DNA from: SMWD01 sp964629475
GTDB lineage: Bacteria > Pseudomonadota > Gammaproteobacteria > Steroidobacterales > GCA-2729495
Length of the DNA stretch: 64,000 nucleotides
Assembly (NCBI GenBank): GCA_964629475.1
Contig: CAZVQW010000007.1
Location: 53,347-117,346, forward strand
Reading direction: 5' to 3'
Of this stretch, positions 8,126 to 17,603 are shown piece after piece. Position 1 is the stretch's first letter; each line of letters starts with the position of its first letter. The notes under the pieces were generated by a model, which had not been told where the DNA came from, did no database searches, and saw only the letters and a list, made by a program, of their open reading frames with translations. A program made the position numbers and the translations under genes.

Positions 8126-9502
8126 ATGACCACGAGTAATAAGAGTTTTCCGGTTCTTTCCATGATCATCGTTTCGATGGTATTCGCCAGCACGGCATTC
8201 GCAACGAACGGTTATTTCACGCACGGTGTCGGGACCAAGAACAAGTCCATGGCCGGCGCCGGTACGGCACACCCGCAAGATGCGATTGATATCGCCAATA
8301 ATCCTGCCGGGGCCGCACAGGTTGGCAAACAGATCGTAGCCGGTATCGGCATCTTCTCGCCGATTCGTGATTACACCAGTTCCGAAAGTCAGGCGAATGG
8401 CATGGGTGGCGCATTTACCATTGGGCCGAACGCCATCGACAGCAAGAACGAGATATTTTTCATTCCCAACTTCGCTGCCTCATGGCCGCTGGATGAGAAA
8501 AACGCAATTGCGGTGGCACTCTACGGGCGTGGCGGCATGGACACCGAGTGGCATGGCGGTACCGCATCGTTTGAACCGCTCGGACCCGGCACCGGCGTGG
8601 CGACATTGCCGGGAACTTACGGTGGCGACAACGCCGGCGTCAATCTTGCGCAGGCGTTCCTGAATTTAACCTTTGGACGCCAGGAGCTGGATGGAAAATT
8701 ATCGTGGGGTGTATCGGCCATTTTGGCGGGGCAATCATTCGAAGCCTTCGGCCTCAGGAATTTTGCCGGCTTTACCGAGACTTTTGCCAGCAGCGGCGGA
8801 ATGGAAATGCCTGTCAATCTGACCGATAACGGCCACGAAAATTCATTTGGCGGGGGCGTTGCGCTCGGGATATTGTGGCAACCGAACCCGCAATTCAGCA
8901 TCGGCGCCCGCTACACGTCGAAGATGTACATGTCCAAGTTCGACGATTACGCCGATCTGTTCGCCAACGGCGGTGAATTCGATATACCGGCTAACGCATC
9001 GATCGGCATCGCGTACAAACCCGCTGACCATGTGGTCCTGACATTCGATGTCGAGAATATCTGGTACAGCGACGTCGATTCGGTCGGTAACCCGGTACAG
9101 AATATTTTTGGCTGCCCGACACTTAACCCGGGCAGTATGGATACCTCCGTTTGCCTGGGTGGTAGTAACGGCGCCGGATTCGGCTGGGATGACATGACAG
9201 TTTTCAAGCTGGGCGTGGAGTACGCTACCAGCGAAGCCTGGACCTGGCGCGGCGGCATCAGTTACGGCGAGCAGCCGATCGGCTCCGATCAGATGACGTT
9301 CAACATCCTGGCGCCTGGTATCGTGGAAACTCATCTGACAGCCGGGTTCACGCGAGCTGTGCAGAACAACAACGAGTGGAGCCTGACCCTCATGTACGCA
9401 ATCGATAAATCGGTCAGCGGCCCGAACAATTTCGATCCAACCCAGACGATCGAGTTAACCATGCATGAATTTGAACTCGAGTTCGCCTACGGCTGGAGAT
9501 GA
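8126..9502 (+). CDS. FadL/OmpP1-family outer-membrane transporter
   Basis: A 458-residue protein with a signal peptide (about 1-26, cleaving after S-T-A-F-A) followed by N-G-Y-F-T-H-G-V-G-T-K-N-K-S-M-A-G-A-G-T-A and D-A-I-D-I-A-N-N-P-A-G, the N-terminal hatch signature of the FadL/TodX family. The rest shows alternating aromatic and polar residues typical of beta strands and ends in W-R. The family imports long-chain fatty acids or other hydrophobic compounds across the outer membrane; the substrate here is unknown. AGGAGG precedes the ATG. The 159-bp gap upstream contains no convincing gene. Confidence 0.9.
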   Translation: MTTSNKSFPVLSMIIVSMVFASTAFATNGYFTHGVGTKNKSMAGAGTAHPQDAIDIANNPAGAAQVGKQIVAGIGIFSPIRDYTSSESQANGMGGAFTIGPNAIDSKNEIFFIPNFAASWPLDEKNAIAVALYGRGGMDTEWHGGTASFEPLGPGTGVATLPGTYGGDNAGVNLAQAFLNLTFGRQELDGKLSWGVSAILAGQSFEAFGLRNFAGFTETFASSGGMEMPVNLTDNGHENSFGGGVALGILWQPNPQFSIGARYTSKMYMSKFDDYADLFANGGEFDIPANASIGIAYKPADHVVLTFDVENIWYSDVDSVGNPVQNIFGCPTLNPGSMDTSVCLGGSNGAGFGWDDMTVFKLGVEYATSEAWTWRGGISYGEQPIGSDQMTFNILAPGIVETHLTAGFTRAVQNNNEWSLTLMYAIDKSVSGPNNFDPTQTIELTMHEFELEFAYGWR

Positions 9503-9535
9503 TCGCACCATTTGGCAAGACAGGCCTCATTCGGC

Positions 9536-10762
9536 ATGACCGAAAAATTTGACCCCCAGGCGGCGCTGGCCGACACCCGGCACGAGTTCGGTGAACACGG
9601 CGGCGTAAACCTGTCCATCGAGACCTCCACGACGTTTACCGTCATGGAGGCCGAGATGATGCCCGAGCTTTTTTCCGGACGGGCCGGACCCGAAGGCGGA
9701 TGCTACCTGTACGGGCGGCACTTCAACCCGACGGTGTACGCATTGGGCAGGCAACTGGCGGCAATCGAAAACACCGAAGCAGGATACGCCACCGCCAGCG
9801 GTATGGGCGCCATCTCGGCAGCCCTGATGCAGGTGTGCGACGCCGGCGATCATATTGTCTGCGGCAACACAGTGTACGGCGGAACGTTTGCGTTGCTGAA
9901 CACGTACCTGCCGACCAAGGCGGGAGTGACGACAACCTTTGTCGATATCACCGATCACGCAAGTGTCGCGGGTGCCTTTACCGACCAGACCAAAGTGCTG
10001 TACATCGAGTCAATCGCCAATCCGACGCTGGACGTTGCGGATATCCCGAAGCTGGCGGAGATCGCACACGCGAGGGGAGCCGTGCTGATTGTCGACAACA
10101 CCTTCTCGCCGATGATGCTGACGCCGGCGAACCTGGGTGCGGACATCGTGGTACACAGCCTGACAAAATTCATCAACGGGGCATCGGACATCATCGCCGG
10201 GGCAGTATGCGGATCGCACGAGTTCATCGGTTCACTGATGGACTTGCACCTGGGCTCGCTGATGTTGCTCGGTTCGACGATGGATGCACGCACGGCATTC
10301 AGCATCTCGATGCGTATCCCGCACCTGGGGCTGCGCATCACCGAGCATAGCCTGCGTGCCCGGATTTTTGCCGAGCGGCTTCAAGAGCGCGGCGCCTCTG
10401 TCATTTACCCTGGGCTGGCAGACCACCCGCAGCATGCTTTGCTGGCATCGATGCTCAACGAAGGTTACGGCTTCGGGGGTGTTCTCGGCCTGGACCTGGG
10501 GACGGTGCAACGTGCCGAACAATTTATGGAAACACTCCAGAATGAGTTTGGCTTCGGGTTCATGGCAGTCAGCCTCGGATATTTCGATACGCTCATGTCC
10601 TGTTCCGGCGAAACGACTTCGAGCGAGCTGAGTGATGCGGAGCGGCTCGAGGCGGGCATCTCACCCGGCTACGTACGTATCTCGATCGGCTACACTGGCT
10701 CAGTCGAGCAGCGGTGGAAGCAGTTCGAGACGGCACTGGACCGTTTGGAAATGGCGCCCTGA
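9536..10762 (+). CDS. Cys/Met-metabolism PLP enzyme (gamma-lyase/synthase type)
   Basis: A 408-residue fold-type I PLP enzyme of the cystathionine gamma-synthase / methionine gamma-lyase family. Visible marks: Y-G-R-H-F-N-P-T near the N-terminus (substrate Tyr/Arg region), A-S-G-M-G-A-I-S (PLP phosphate), V-D-N-T-F and the Schiff-base lysine in H-S-L-T-K-F (Lys211), and S-L-G-Y-F-D-T-L near the C-terminus. The family includes gamma-lyases, gamma-synthases and O-acyl-homoserine sulfhydrylases; sequence alone does not decide which. I use the ATG at 9536; a TTG at 9512 in the same frame is possible but lacks a well-spaced ribosome site. It follows the FadL gene by 33 bases. Confidence 0.85.
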   Translation: MTEKFDPQAALADTRHEFGEHGGVNLSIETSTTFTVMEAEMMPELFSGRAGPEGGCYLYGRHFNPTVYALGRQLAAIENTEAGYATASGMGAISAALMQVCDAGDHIVCGNTVYGGTFALLNTYLPTKAGVTTTFVDITDHASVAGAFTDQTKVLYIESIANPTLDVADIPKLAEIAHARGAVLIVDNTFSPMMLTPANLGADIVVHSLTKFINGASDIIAGAVCGSHEFIGSLMDLHLGSLMLLGSTMDARTAFSISMRIPHLGLRITEHSLRARIFAERLQERGASVIYPGLADHPQHALLASMLNEGYGFGGVLGLDLGTVQRAEQFMETLQNEFGFGFMAVSLGYFDTLMSCSGETTSSELSDAERLEAGISPGYVRISIGYTGSVEQRWKQFETALDRLEMAP

Positions 10763-10772
10763 TCAAAGCCAC

Positions 10773-12020
10773 TCATGGCGAGGGTGTGGACAACCGTTCC
10801 GAGTCTTTACCCGGCCCGCTCGTCAGCGCTGCAACACCATTGCGCAGAACCTGCCAATGATCCACGAACTCCGGCAGCGGATCGCTCCAGGCAAACGCAT
10901 CGGCATGGACAGATGGCCTGAATCCGGCCAGATACCGGGCAACAGCCTTTAGCTTGCCCGGGCGTTGCAGCCGCTCCGGCGATTCGCCGCCAAGCAGATA
11001 GTTCACCAACGCAACCAGGTCACCACGATGCCAGCATGTTTGACTGCCGATCCGGATCGGGTCCGGGCTGGGCTGTTCTGCATGCAGAAAATACCGATAC
11101 ACCCAGTACGGAAAATCCCACCCCGCATGAATCGATCCTGCGACCGATGACCAGAAACGCCCATTGGTCTCCATATAGCGCAGTTGTTGCGAGTCAGGAT
11201 CAAGAAAAAAACTAAACTGCGCAACGCCATCCCAGCGTAATTCCCGCAGCATCTTGCGAGCACCATCTACACCCTCAGGCGTCGGATTTACCACTTCACG
11301 TAGTACGCCATGCCCTTTCAATGACCGATGTGACAGGTGCTCATGGATAGCAACTATCTCGCCATCCACCGCAAAACAACATAAATTGCGCGACTGGCCG
11401 GTTACATATTTCTGAAACATCGGAAAGACGCCATCGGCACAATAGCGATCGAGATAATCTCGCAACTGCGATTCATTATTCGCATAGAGCACCTTGAACG
11501 GAAATGACGGCAAACGCGGGTCGTGAGGTGAGCCGGGCGGCTTCAATACCATCGGAAAACCAATCTCGGCAATAAGTTGCGGCAACTGCTCGATAGCATT
11601 CATTTCGAACTGGTCCGGGCAGGCAATGCCAATTTTGCGCGCAAGCATCAGGTTGCGACGCTTGTCCATTACGGCGTGCAACGCATCGGAGGTCGCCGCA
11701 GCCAGCCGCGCATGCTGCTCGAGCTCGTCACGCCGTCGATCTAGCACCAACAGACTCTCTTCCAGTACCGGAATTACCAATTGGATGCCTCGTTGCCTGA
11801 CGGTCGACAGCACAAACTCGAAATAGGCATCGGGCTCGGTCACCGGAGACGGGCATACCGCCGTATATTTCGCGTAACGCGAACTGAACGCGAGGCTGTG
11901 GCGAACTTCACCGAGCACAACAAACGACACGCCATTTCGCGCCATGGAACGAACCACGGCAAGTGACGGTCGACGATTGCCGTCGGTAATCAATACCTCA
12001 ACCGGCGCCGCCTTATGCAC
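10773..12020 (-). CDS. ATP-grasp domain protein
   Basis: A 415-residue protein with an ATP-grasp layout: an N-terminal Rossmann-like region (E-V-L-I-T-D-G-N-R-R-P-S-L-A-V-V-R), a central V-L-K-P-P (ATP-binding lysine), and R-Y-M-E-T-N-G-R-F-W (metal-binding Glu and Asn). It resembles carboxylate-amine ligase-like enzymes of uncharacterised specificity. A C-terminal 100-residue part has no motif I know. The start is GTG at 12020. It lies downstream of acetoacetyl-CoA synthetase on the same strand (48-bp gap) and could be in the same transcript. Substrate unknown. Confidence 0.8.
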   Translation of the reverse strand: MHKAAPVEVLITDGNRRPSLAVVRSMARNGVSFVVLGEVRHSLAFSSRYAKYTAVCPSPVTEPDAYFEFVLSTVRQRGIQLVIPVLEESLLVLDRRRDELEQHARLAAATSDALHAVMDKRRNLMLARKIGIACPDQFEMNAIEQLPQLIAEIGFPMVLKPPGSPHDPRLPSFPFKVLYANNESQLRDYLDRYCADGVFPMFQKYVTGQSRNLCCFAVDGEIVAIHEHLSHRSLKGHGVLREVVNPTPEGVDGARKMLRELRWDGVAQFSFFLDPDSQQLRYMETNGRFWSSVAGSIHAGWDFPYWVYRYFLHAEQPSPDPIRIGSQTCWHRGDLVALVNYLLGGESPERLQRPGKLKAVARYLAGFRPSVHADAFAWSDPLPEFVDHWQVLRNGVAALTSGPGKDSERLSTPSP

Positions 12021-12068
12021 AGGCTTTACCCGGATTTTGCCTGTGACTGCAGATAACGCTCGTACTCT

Positions 12069-14114
12069 TTATTGTAGTTCCGGACGACTGCGGAAATACT
12101 CCAGTGCTTCGGGATTAGCCAATGACTCGATGTTATGCACCGGTTCGCCGTGCACCATGGAACGGACCGCCAGTTCCACGATCTTGCCGCTGCGGGTACG
12201 CGGGATATCGGGAACGGAACAGATCCTGGCCGGTACATGACGCGGACTCGCATTTTCCCGAATGACTTTGCGGATCCGGTCACGCAGCGGCTCGTCCAGC
12301 CTGATCCCTTCGCGCAGAACGACGAACAGGATGACGCGAACATCATCCTGCCATGCCTGACCCACGGCGACACAGTCGATGACTGCATCGATTTTCTCAA
12401 CCTGGCGATAGATCTCGGCGGTGCCGATACGTACGCCACCCGGATTCAATGTCGCATCGGAGCGTCCATAAATAACCAGGCCACCATGCTCGGTCAGTTC
12501 GGCAAAATCGCCGTGCGCCCAAACGTTCGCATAACGCTCGAAATAGGCAGCATGGTACTTCTCACCGTTCGGGTCACCCCAAAACCCGACCGGCATCGAC
12601 GGAAACGGTTGCGTGCATACCAGTTCGCCCTTCTCGCCCGGTGGTAACGCATTGCCCGCTTCAGCAAAAATCTCTACCGCCATACCGAGCCCGATGCATT
12701 GCAGTTCACCACGATATACGGCGCCCATCGGGTTGCCGAGGGCAAAACAACCGAGCAAATCCGTACCACCGGCGATCGACTGTAACGCAACATCTGCCTT
12801 GACTGAGGCATAAACGAAATCAAAACTCGTCGGCGCCAGCGGTGAGCCGGTCGACTGAATTGTCTGTAATGAATCAAGTGAGCACTGCTCGCGCGGTATA
12901 AAGCCCGACTTTTCGATCGACGCGAGGTACTTCGCCCCGGCGCCGAATAACGTCACACCTTCATCGTCCACCATGCGCCACAGTGACCCCGGGTCCGGTT
13001 CGAACGGCGACCCGTCGTACAACACGATCGTTGCGCCCGTCGCCAGCCCGCTGACGAGCCAGTTCCACATCATCCAGCCGCAGGTCGTGAAAAAGAAAAA
13101 CCGGTCATCACGACCGAGGTCCGAATGAAGCTGATGTTCCTTCAGGTGCTGCAGCAATGTACCGCCGGCGCCATGCACAATACATTTTGGCTTACCCGTC
13201 GTACCTGACGAATACATGACATAGACCGGATGATCGAACGGCAACGAGGCAAATTCGATCTCTTGTGCCAAGCCGGCAAATTCGGACCAGGGTATCGCGC
13301 CCGGCACCTCGTCAAGCACCGGCGCATCGGCAAGAAACGGAAAGATGACGACACGCTCGAGACCCTCGATGCGTTCCGCCAGCTCGGTCACGATCGGCAT
13401 GCAATCGACAGGCTTGCCGCCATAACGATAACCATCAGCTGCGAACAGGATTTTCGGATGAATCTGATTGAACCGGTCCAGCACGCCGTTAACGCCGAAA
13501 TCCGGCGAGCACGATGACCAGATTGCACCGATGCTCGTCGTGGCCAGCATCGCTATGACGGCTTCGGGACAATTCGGGACGAAACCGGCAACCCGGTCAC
13601 CGGCGACGATACCGGCGCGGCGCAGTCCGTCGGCAAGCTCAGCGACCCGCCGATACAACTCGGCATAACTAAGTTCAACGCGACGTCCGCTCTCGTCACG
13701 AAAAATAATTGCCGGCCGCTCATCGCGAAACTTCAGCAGGTTCGCGGCAAAATTCAGTCGTGCACCTGCGAACCAGCGGGCACCCGGCATGCGCCCGGCA
13801 TCGACAAGCACGTCGGTGTATTCAGCGTCGAACTGCAGTCCGCAGAATGCCGCAACTTCAGCCCAGAATTCAGCCGGGTTATTTATTGACCAGCGATGCA
13901 ACTCGCCATAGTCAGCAAAATGCAGATCCGTCTTTGTCTCGATACTCGACTGAAAGCGATGCAGGTTTGTGGCAGTGCATCGCGCGTGACCGGGAGACCA
14001 GATTGGCCGACTCTTATTCAATTTGTTTAGGGCCAATTTGTTTAGAGTCAATTCGTTCAGGCCGCAGAGTGGCGACCGAACTGAGATGGAGGCCGGCTCT
14101 GGCGGCTTGAACAT
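12069..14114 (-). CDS. aacS: Acetoacetyl-CoA synthetase
   Basis: A 681-residue ANL-superfamily ligase. It shows the AMP-binding motif Y-S-S-G-T-T-G-K-P-K, the acyl-pocket stretch F-F-F-F-T-T-C-G-W-M-M-W-N-W typical of acetoacetate-CoA ligases, G-G-T-D-L-L-G-C-F (A5 region), Y-G-R-S-D-A-T-L-N-P-G-G-V-R-I-G-T-A-E-I-Y (A8 hinge) and R-T-R-S-G-K (catalytic lysine). It activates acetoacetate with ATP and CoA. The homologous part begins near R-P-I-W-S-P at residue ~36. The first 35 residues include a tandem L-N-(E/K)-L-x repeat and no good ribosome site precedes the ATG at 14114, so the true start may be a later TTG. moaA ends 17 bases upstream. Confidence 0.92.
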   Translation of the reverse strand: MFKPPEPASISVRSPLCGLNELTLNKLALNKLNKSRPIWSPGHARCTATNLHRFQSSIETKTDLHFADYGELHRWSINNPAEFWAEVAAFCGLQFDAEYTDVLVDAGRMPGARWFAGARLNFAANLLKFRDERPAIIFRDESGRRVELSYAELYRRVAELADGLRRAGIVAGDRVAGFVPNCPEAVIAMLATTSIGAIWSSCSPDFGVNGVLDRFNQIHPKILFAADGYRYGGKPVDCMPIVTELAERIEGLERVVIFPFLADAPVLDEVPGAIPWSEFAGLAQEIEFASLPFDHPVYVMYSSGTTGKPKCIVHGAGGTLLQHLKEHQLHSDLGRDDRFFFFTTCGWMMWNWLVSGLATGATIVLYDGSPFEPDPGSLWRMVDDEGVTLFGAGAKYLASIEKSGFIPREQCSLDSLQTIQSTGSPLAPTSFDFVYASVKADVALQSIAGGTDLLGCFALGNPMGAVYRGELQCIGLGMAVEIFAEAGNALPPGEKGELVCTQPFPSMPVGFWGDPNGEKYHAAYFERYANVWAHGDFAELTEHGGLVIYGRSDATLNPGGVRIGTAEIYRQVEKIDAVIDCVAVGQAWQDDVRVILFVVLREGIRLDEPLRDRIRKVIRENASPRHVPARICSVPDIPRTRSGKIVELAVRSMVHGEPVHNIESLANPEALEYFRSRPELQ
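14019..14063. repeat. Three tandem 15-bp units at the 5' end of aacS
   Basis: Units 14019-14033, 14034-14048 and 14049-14063 of the form CAATTTGTTTAGGGC (plus strand), with a few substitutions. On the coding strand they give L-N-E-L-T, L-N-K-L-A, L-N-K-L-N. They lie in the non-conserved N-terminal extension of the predicted protein, or upstream of it if translation starts later. Confidence 0.85.
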
Positions 14115-14131
14115 TCATACCACAACATCGT

Positions 14132-15184
14132 TCAACCGCCGATGTAATACATCTCGACCTTGTCACCAGCCCCGCCCTGCTCTGCACGAATTTCACTATA
14201 CCGATCTTTGCGCCCGGCCCAGACCTGACCGACAATTTGCAACAATTCGTCGTCGCCGGCACCGGTACGTAAAACTGCCTTCAGGTCTGTACCTTCGGCG
14301 GCAAACAGACAGGTGAACAACCGTCCATCCGACGACAAGCGTAACCGCGTACACGATCCGCAGAACGGCTCGCTGACCGATGAAATAAAGCCGACCTCAC
14401 CCTGACCATCCTCGAATCGATACCGGTTCGCAACCTCGCCATGATAGTTGCGCTCGACCGGCGTCATCGGCCATCGCTGACCAATACGCGCTGCGAGTTC
14501 ACCGGACCGCACCGTTTCGCTTGCCTGCCAGTGATTAATCGTGCCGACATCCATGTATTCGATAAATCGCACGATGACGCCTGAACCGCGGAAATATTCG
14601 ACCAGTTCCGGCGCACACTGATCGTTAATACCACGCTTGATGACAGCGTTAACCTTGATCGGCCGCAATCCGGCCTGCACCGCTTCACCGATGCCGGCAA
14701 GCACCTGATCCTTACTGCCCCGCCCACCGCTCATGCGTGAGAATATCTCGTCGTCGAGAGAATCCAGGCTGACAGTAACCCGGTTAAGGCCGGCGGCACG
14801 CAGCGCTGCTGCATGCTGCCCAAGCAGAACACCATTTGTCGTTAACGCGATATCGTCGATACCATCGATCCGGCCCAGGTCACCGATCAGGTCCGTCAGA
14901 CCGGGTCGCAGCAACGGCTCACCGCCGGTAATCCGGATCTTGCTGACGCCGAGCCCGACAAACAACCGGGCAACCCGCAAAATTTCATCGAACGACAAAC
15001 GCTCAGCGCTATCGAGAAACTTGAAGTGCTCATGATATTTGTCTTCCGGCATGCAATACGGACAACGGAAGTTACAGCGATCCATGACCGAAATTCGCAG
15101 GTCACGTAACGGCCGCTGATGCTGATCCAGCAACTCTGAGCGCTGTGGAATCGATGTCGACAGGTTGACAATTTTTTCTGGCAT
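14132..15184 (-). CDS. moaA: GTP 3',8-cyclase MoaA (molybdenum cofactor)
   Basis: A 350-residue radical-SAM enzyme. The N-terminal cluster motif C-N-F-R-C-P-Y-C gives Cys37, 41 and 44. The SAM motif is I-T-G-G-E-P-L-L-R. The second cluster ligands are in F-C-G-S-C-T-R-L-R-L-S-S-D-G-R-L-F-T-C-L-F. The C-terminus ends in Gly-Gly, required for activity. It converts GTP to 3',8-cyclo-GTP, the first step of molybdopterin synthesis. It is transcribed divergently from a quinone oxidoreductase and other cofactor genes; the 242-bp gap holds both promoters. moaC, moaD and moaE are not in this window. Confidence 0.95.
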   Translation of the reverse strand: MPEKIVNLSTSIPQRSELLDQHQRPLRDLRISVMDRCNFRCPYCMPEDKYHEHFKFLDSAERLSFDEILRVARLFVGLGVSKIRITGGEPLLRPGLTDLIGDLGRIDGIDDIALTTNGVLLGQHAAALRAAGLNRVTVSLDSLDDEIFSRMSGGRGSKDQVLAGIGEAVQAGLRPIKVNAVIKRGINDQCAPELVEYFRGSGVIVRFIEYMDVGTINHWQASETVRSGELAARIGQRWPMTPVERNYHGEVANRYRFEDGQGEVGFISSVSEPFCGSCTRLRLSSDGRLFTCLFAAEGTDLKAVLRTGAGDDELLQIVGQVWAGRKDRYSEIRAEQGGAGDKVEMYYIGG

Positions 15185-15426
15185 TATTTAAAAGTCAATG
15201 TCCACTGAGTTGATGATCCGAAGCAAACCAGCATACTGGCCGCAGTGTCAAATTGTTTTTATTATCAGCTCATTGTTCGGCTCGGAGCATTATACCGGGA
15301 GCGATGGCGAGGCGCGCTCCGGCAGAGTAATTTCCGGCGCGAAGGCGACACGCGACAACCGACATATCGTCGAGTACGGCCAGACCCGGCGATACCGGTA
15401 TACTTCAGGATTCCTCTAAACCGACA

Positions 15427-16461
15427 ATGACGGCTATGGCCAGCGAAAACCTCCCTGCGAACATGATTGCAATCGAGATCAGCGAACCAGGCGGACCCGA
15501 TGTGCTGCTCTCGACCCATCGCCCCCTGCCTGTACCCGGGGCCGGCGAAGTCCTGATCCGGGTTGCGGCAGCCGGCGTCAATCGGCCGGATTGCCTCCAG
15601 CGTCGCGGGCTCTACCCGCCACCCGATGGTGCATCCGACCTGCCGGGCCTGGAGATTTCCGGCACGATCGTCGCCCTGGGTAAAGGCGATAACGATGACA
15701 ATACACCGCTGGGGACCATGGCAATCGGTGATCGCGTCTGCGCCCTGGTGGCCGGCGGCGGTTATGCTGAATATTGCACGGCGCCGGCGATACAGTGCCT
15801 GCCAATCCCGGCAGGACTGGACTTCGCGCAGGCAGCCGTATTACCCGAAACTTTTTTTACTGTCTGGACAAACCTGTTCGATCGCGGCCGATTGACGAGT
15901 GGTGAGACCTTACTCGTCCATGGCGGCGCAAGTGGCATTGGCACGACCGCCATTCAGATCGCCCGGGCCTTCGGCAATCGCGTGTTCGCAACGGTCGGCA
16001 GCGATGATAAGCGCAGACTTTGCGAAGACCTCGGAGCCGAACGTGCTATCAATTACCGACACGAGCGTTTTCCCGACATCATCAAAACGTTAGCCGGGGG
16101 CGTTGACGTAATTCTGGACATCGTCGGCGGTGCCTACCTCGACGATAATACGAAACTGCTGAACGCTGAAGGCCGTCTCGTTATTATTGGTGTACTCGGT
16201 GGCGCAAAGGCAGAACTGAATCTGGGCCGTGTGTTGATGAAACGACTCATCATCACCGGATCGACATTACGCGCACGCAGCCCGGCTGCAAAAGGCGACA
16301 TCGCACGCAGCCTGCGCACGCAGGTCTGGCCGAAAATCGAGGCGGGCGAAATCGCACCCGTCATCCATGCCAGACTGCCACTGACAGCGGCAGCCCGGGC
16401 ACATGAAATACTCGAGGCCAATGAGGCCATGGGCAAAATCGTATTGCTCATTGACAATTAA
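15427..16461 (+). CDS. NAD(P)H quinone oxidoreductase, PIG3-like MDR family
   Basis: A 344-residue zinc-free medium-chain dehydrogenase. Marks: A-A-A-G-V-N-R-P-D (substrate-binding N-R), P-G-L-E-I-S-G-T-I, G-D-R-V-C-A-L-V-A-G-G-G-Y-A-E-Y, and the nucleotide loop V-H-G-G-A-S-G-I-G-T-T-A-I-Q. No catalytic zinc ligands are visible. It reduces quinones or related electrophiles with NAD(P)H in the cytoplasm. The ATG at 15436 is an alternative start. It heads a plus-strand series of cofactor genes. Confidence 0.88.
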   Translation: MTAMASENLPANMIAIEISEPGGPDVLLSTHRPLPVPGAGEVLIRVAAAGVNRPDCLQRRGLYPPPDGASDLPGLEISGTIVALGKGDNDDNTPLGTMAIGDRVCALVAGGGYAEYCTAPAIQCLPIPAGLDFAQAAVLPETFFTVWTNLFDRGRLTSGETLLVHGGASGIGTTAIQIARAFGNRVFATVGSDDKRRLCEDLGAERAINYRHERFPDIIKTLAGGVDVILDIVGGAYLDDNTKLLNAEGRLVIIGVLGGAKAELNLGRVLMKRLIITGSTLRARSPAAKGDIARSLRTQVWPKIEAGEIAPVIHARLPLTAAARAHEILEANEAMGKIVLLIDN

Positions 16462-16514
16462 TGAGACGATTATTGGGATGATCAACGGGCAGTGAACAGA
16501 GTGATAAATAAAGA

Positions 16515-17603
16515 ATGAGTGACCGACGCATCATCGACAGTTTCAATGAGTGGCGACAAGCTAACGAACCACTCGTCATGGCCACCGTATACGCGACCGA
16601 AGGCTCTACCTATAGCAAAGCCGGTCACCGGATGATTATCTCTGTCGATGGCCACTACCAGGGATTTGTCAACGGCAGCGGCGTCGAAGGCGATCTGACG
16701 GCACACGCACATATGGTATTCACCACCGGTGACGCACGAACGCTAACCTACGATCTGCCATACGGCCTGAGCGAAGAGGATGAAATGCTCCAGAACATGG
16801 GCATCGGCAGTGAGGGCGCAATTAAAATCCTGCTGCAGCGACTCGATGCCGCCAGCGGCTACGAACCATTTCGCACCATTGCCGAGCGCCAGACCACACC
16901 ACACGGTGGTGGCACCTGCGTCACGGTCATCGAAAGCGAAGATTCCGAGTTGCCGCCCGGCGCCACATGGATCGACTGGGGCGCCGACAGCCTGAGCTGG
17001 CAAATGCCCGATGATCGCATGTCGGCGATCAGGAACCAGAGCAATACGCTCGGCACAACGCCGATACCAAAGTTACTGCGCCAGCCGTCTCGTGGCGGTG
17101 CATTCACGGCACTGCACGCACCGATTATCCCGATACCGCGACTGTTGATCCTCGGCGGTGGGCCGGATGCGATACCACTCGTCACGTTGGCCAATGAGCT
17201 CGGCTGGTTCGTCACAATTATCGACCATCGCCAGATATGCATCGATGATCCTGCTTTCGAGGCCGCTGAACACCGTCTTTGCATCCCGCTTCAGGAGTTT
17301 CCATCGGGCGTCAAACTCGATCAATATGCAGCGGCCGTCGTCATGACCCACAACCCCGATACCGACGGTCAGTACTTATCATGCCTGGCCACGAATACCA
17401 GCATTCGCTACATTGGATTACTTGGACCGAAGGCACGCCGCCGACAAATAGCTGCAGTACATGATCTGGGTGATGCAACGATTACAGTGCACCAGCACGA
17501 TCCGGCCGATATGCCGATTGGAACATCTTCACCCGAGGCAGTCGCGCTGTCTGTTCTCACCAGGATCAACCAAACCATTGACGAGATGCCGGATAACTCA
17601 TGA
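16515..17603 (+). CDS. XdhC/CoxI-family molybdenum-enzyme maturation protein
   Basis: A 362-residue protein with the XdhC N-terminal domain (A-T-V-Y-A-T-E-G-S-T-Y-S-K-A-G) and the XdhC C-terminal Rossmann domain (L-L-I-L-G-G-G-P-D-A-I-P, then V-V-M-T-H-N-P-D-T-D, Y-I-G-L-L-G-P-K-A-R-R and S-P-E-A-V-A-L-S-V). XdhC proteins bind and sulfurate the Mo cofactor before insertion into xanthine-dehydrogenase-type enzymes. The usual S-G-G-C-V-E-G segment reads N-G-S-G-V-E-G here, so the conserved cysteine is missing. It overlaps moeA by 4 bases (ATGA), and the two are probably co-translated. Confidence 0.88.
   Translation: MSDRRIIDSFNEWRQANEPLVMATVYATEGSTYSKAGHRMIISVDGHYQGFVNGSGVEGDLTAHAHMVFTTGDARTLTYDLPYGLSEEDEMLQNMGIGSEGAIKILLQRLDAASGYEPFRTIAERQTTPHGGGTCVTVIESEDSELPPGATWIDWGADSLSWQMPDDRMSAIRNQSNTLGTTPIPKLLRQPSRGGAFTALHAPIIPIPRLLILGGGPDAIPLVTLANELGWFVTIIDHRQICIDDPAFEAAEHRLCIPLQEFPSGVKLDQYAAAVVMTHNPDTDGQYLSCLATNTSIRYIGLLGPKARRRQIAAVHDLGDATITVHQHDPADMPIGTSSPEAVALSVLTRINQTIDEMPDNS

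Noticed and set aside
7963..8139. 58-codon frame overlapping the end of the cysteine-synthase-like gene (ATGA) and the start of the FadL gene
   Set aside because: It runs through the FadL ribosome-binding site and start, has no recognisable composition or motif, and is best explained by chance.
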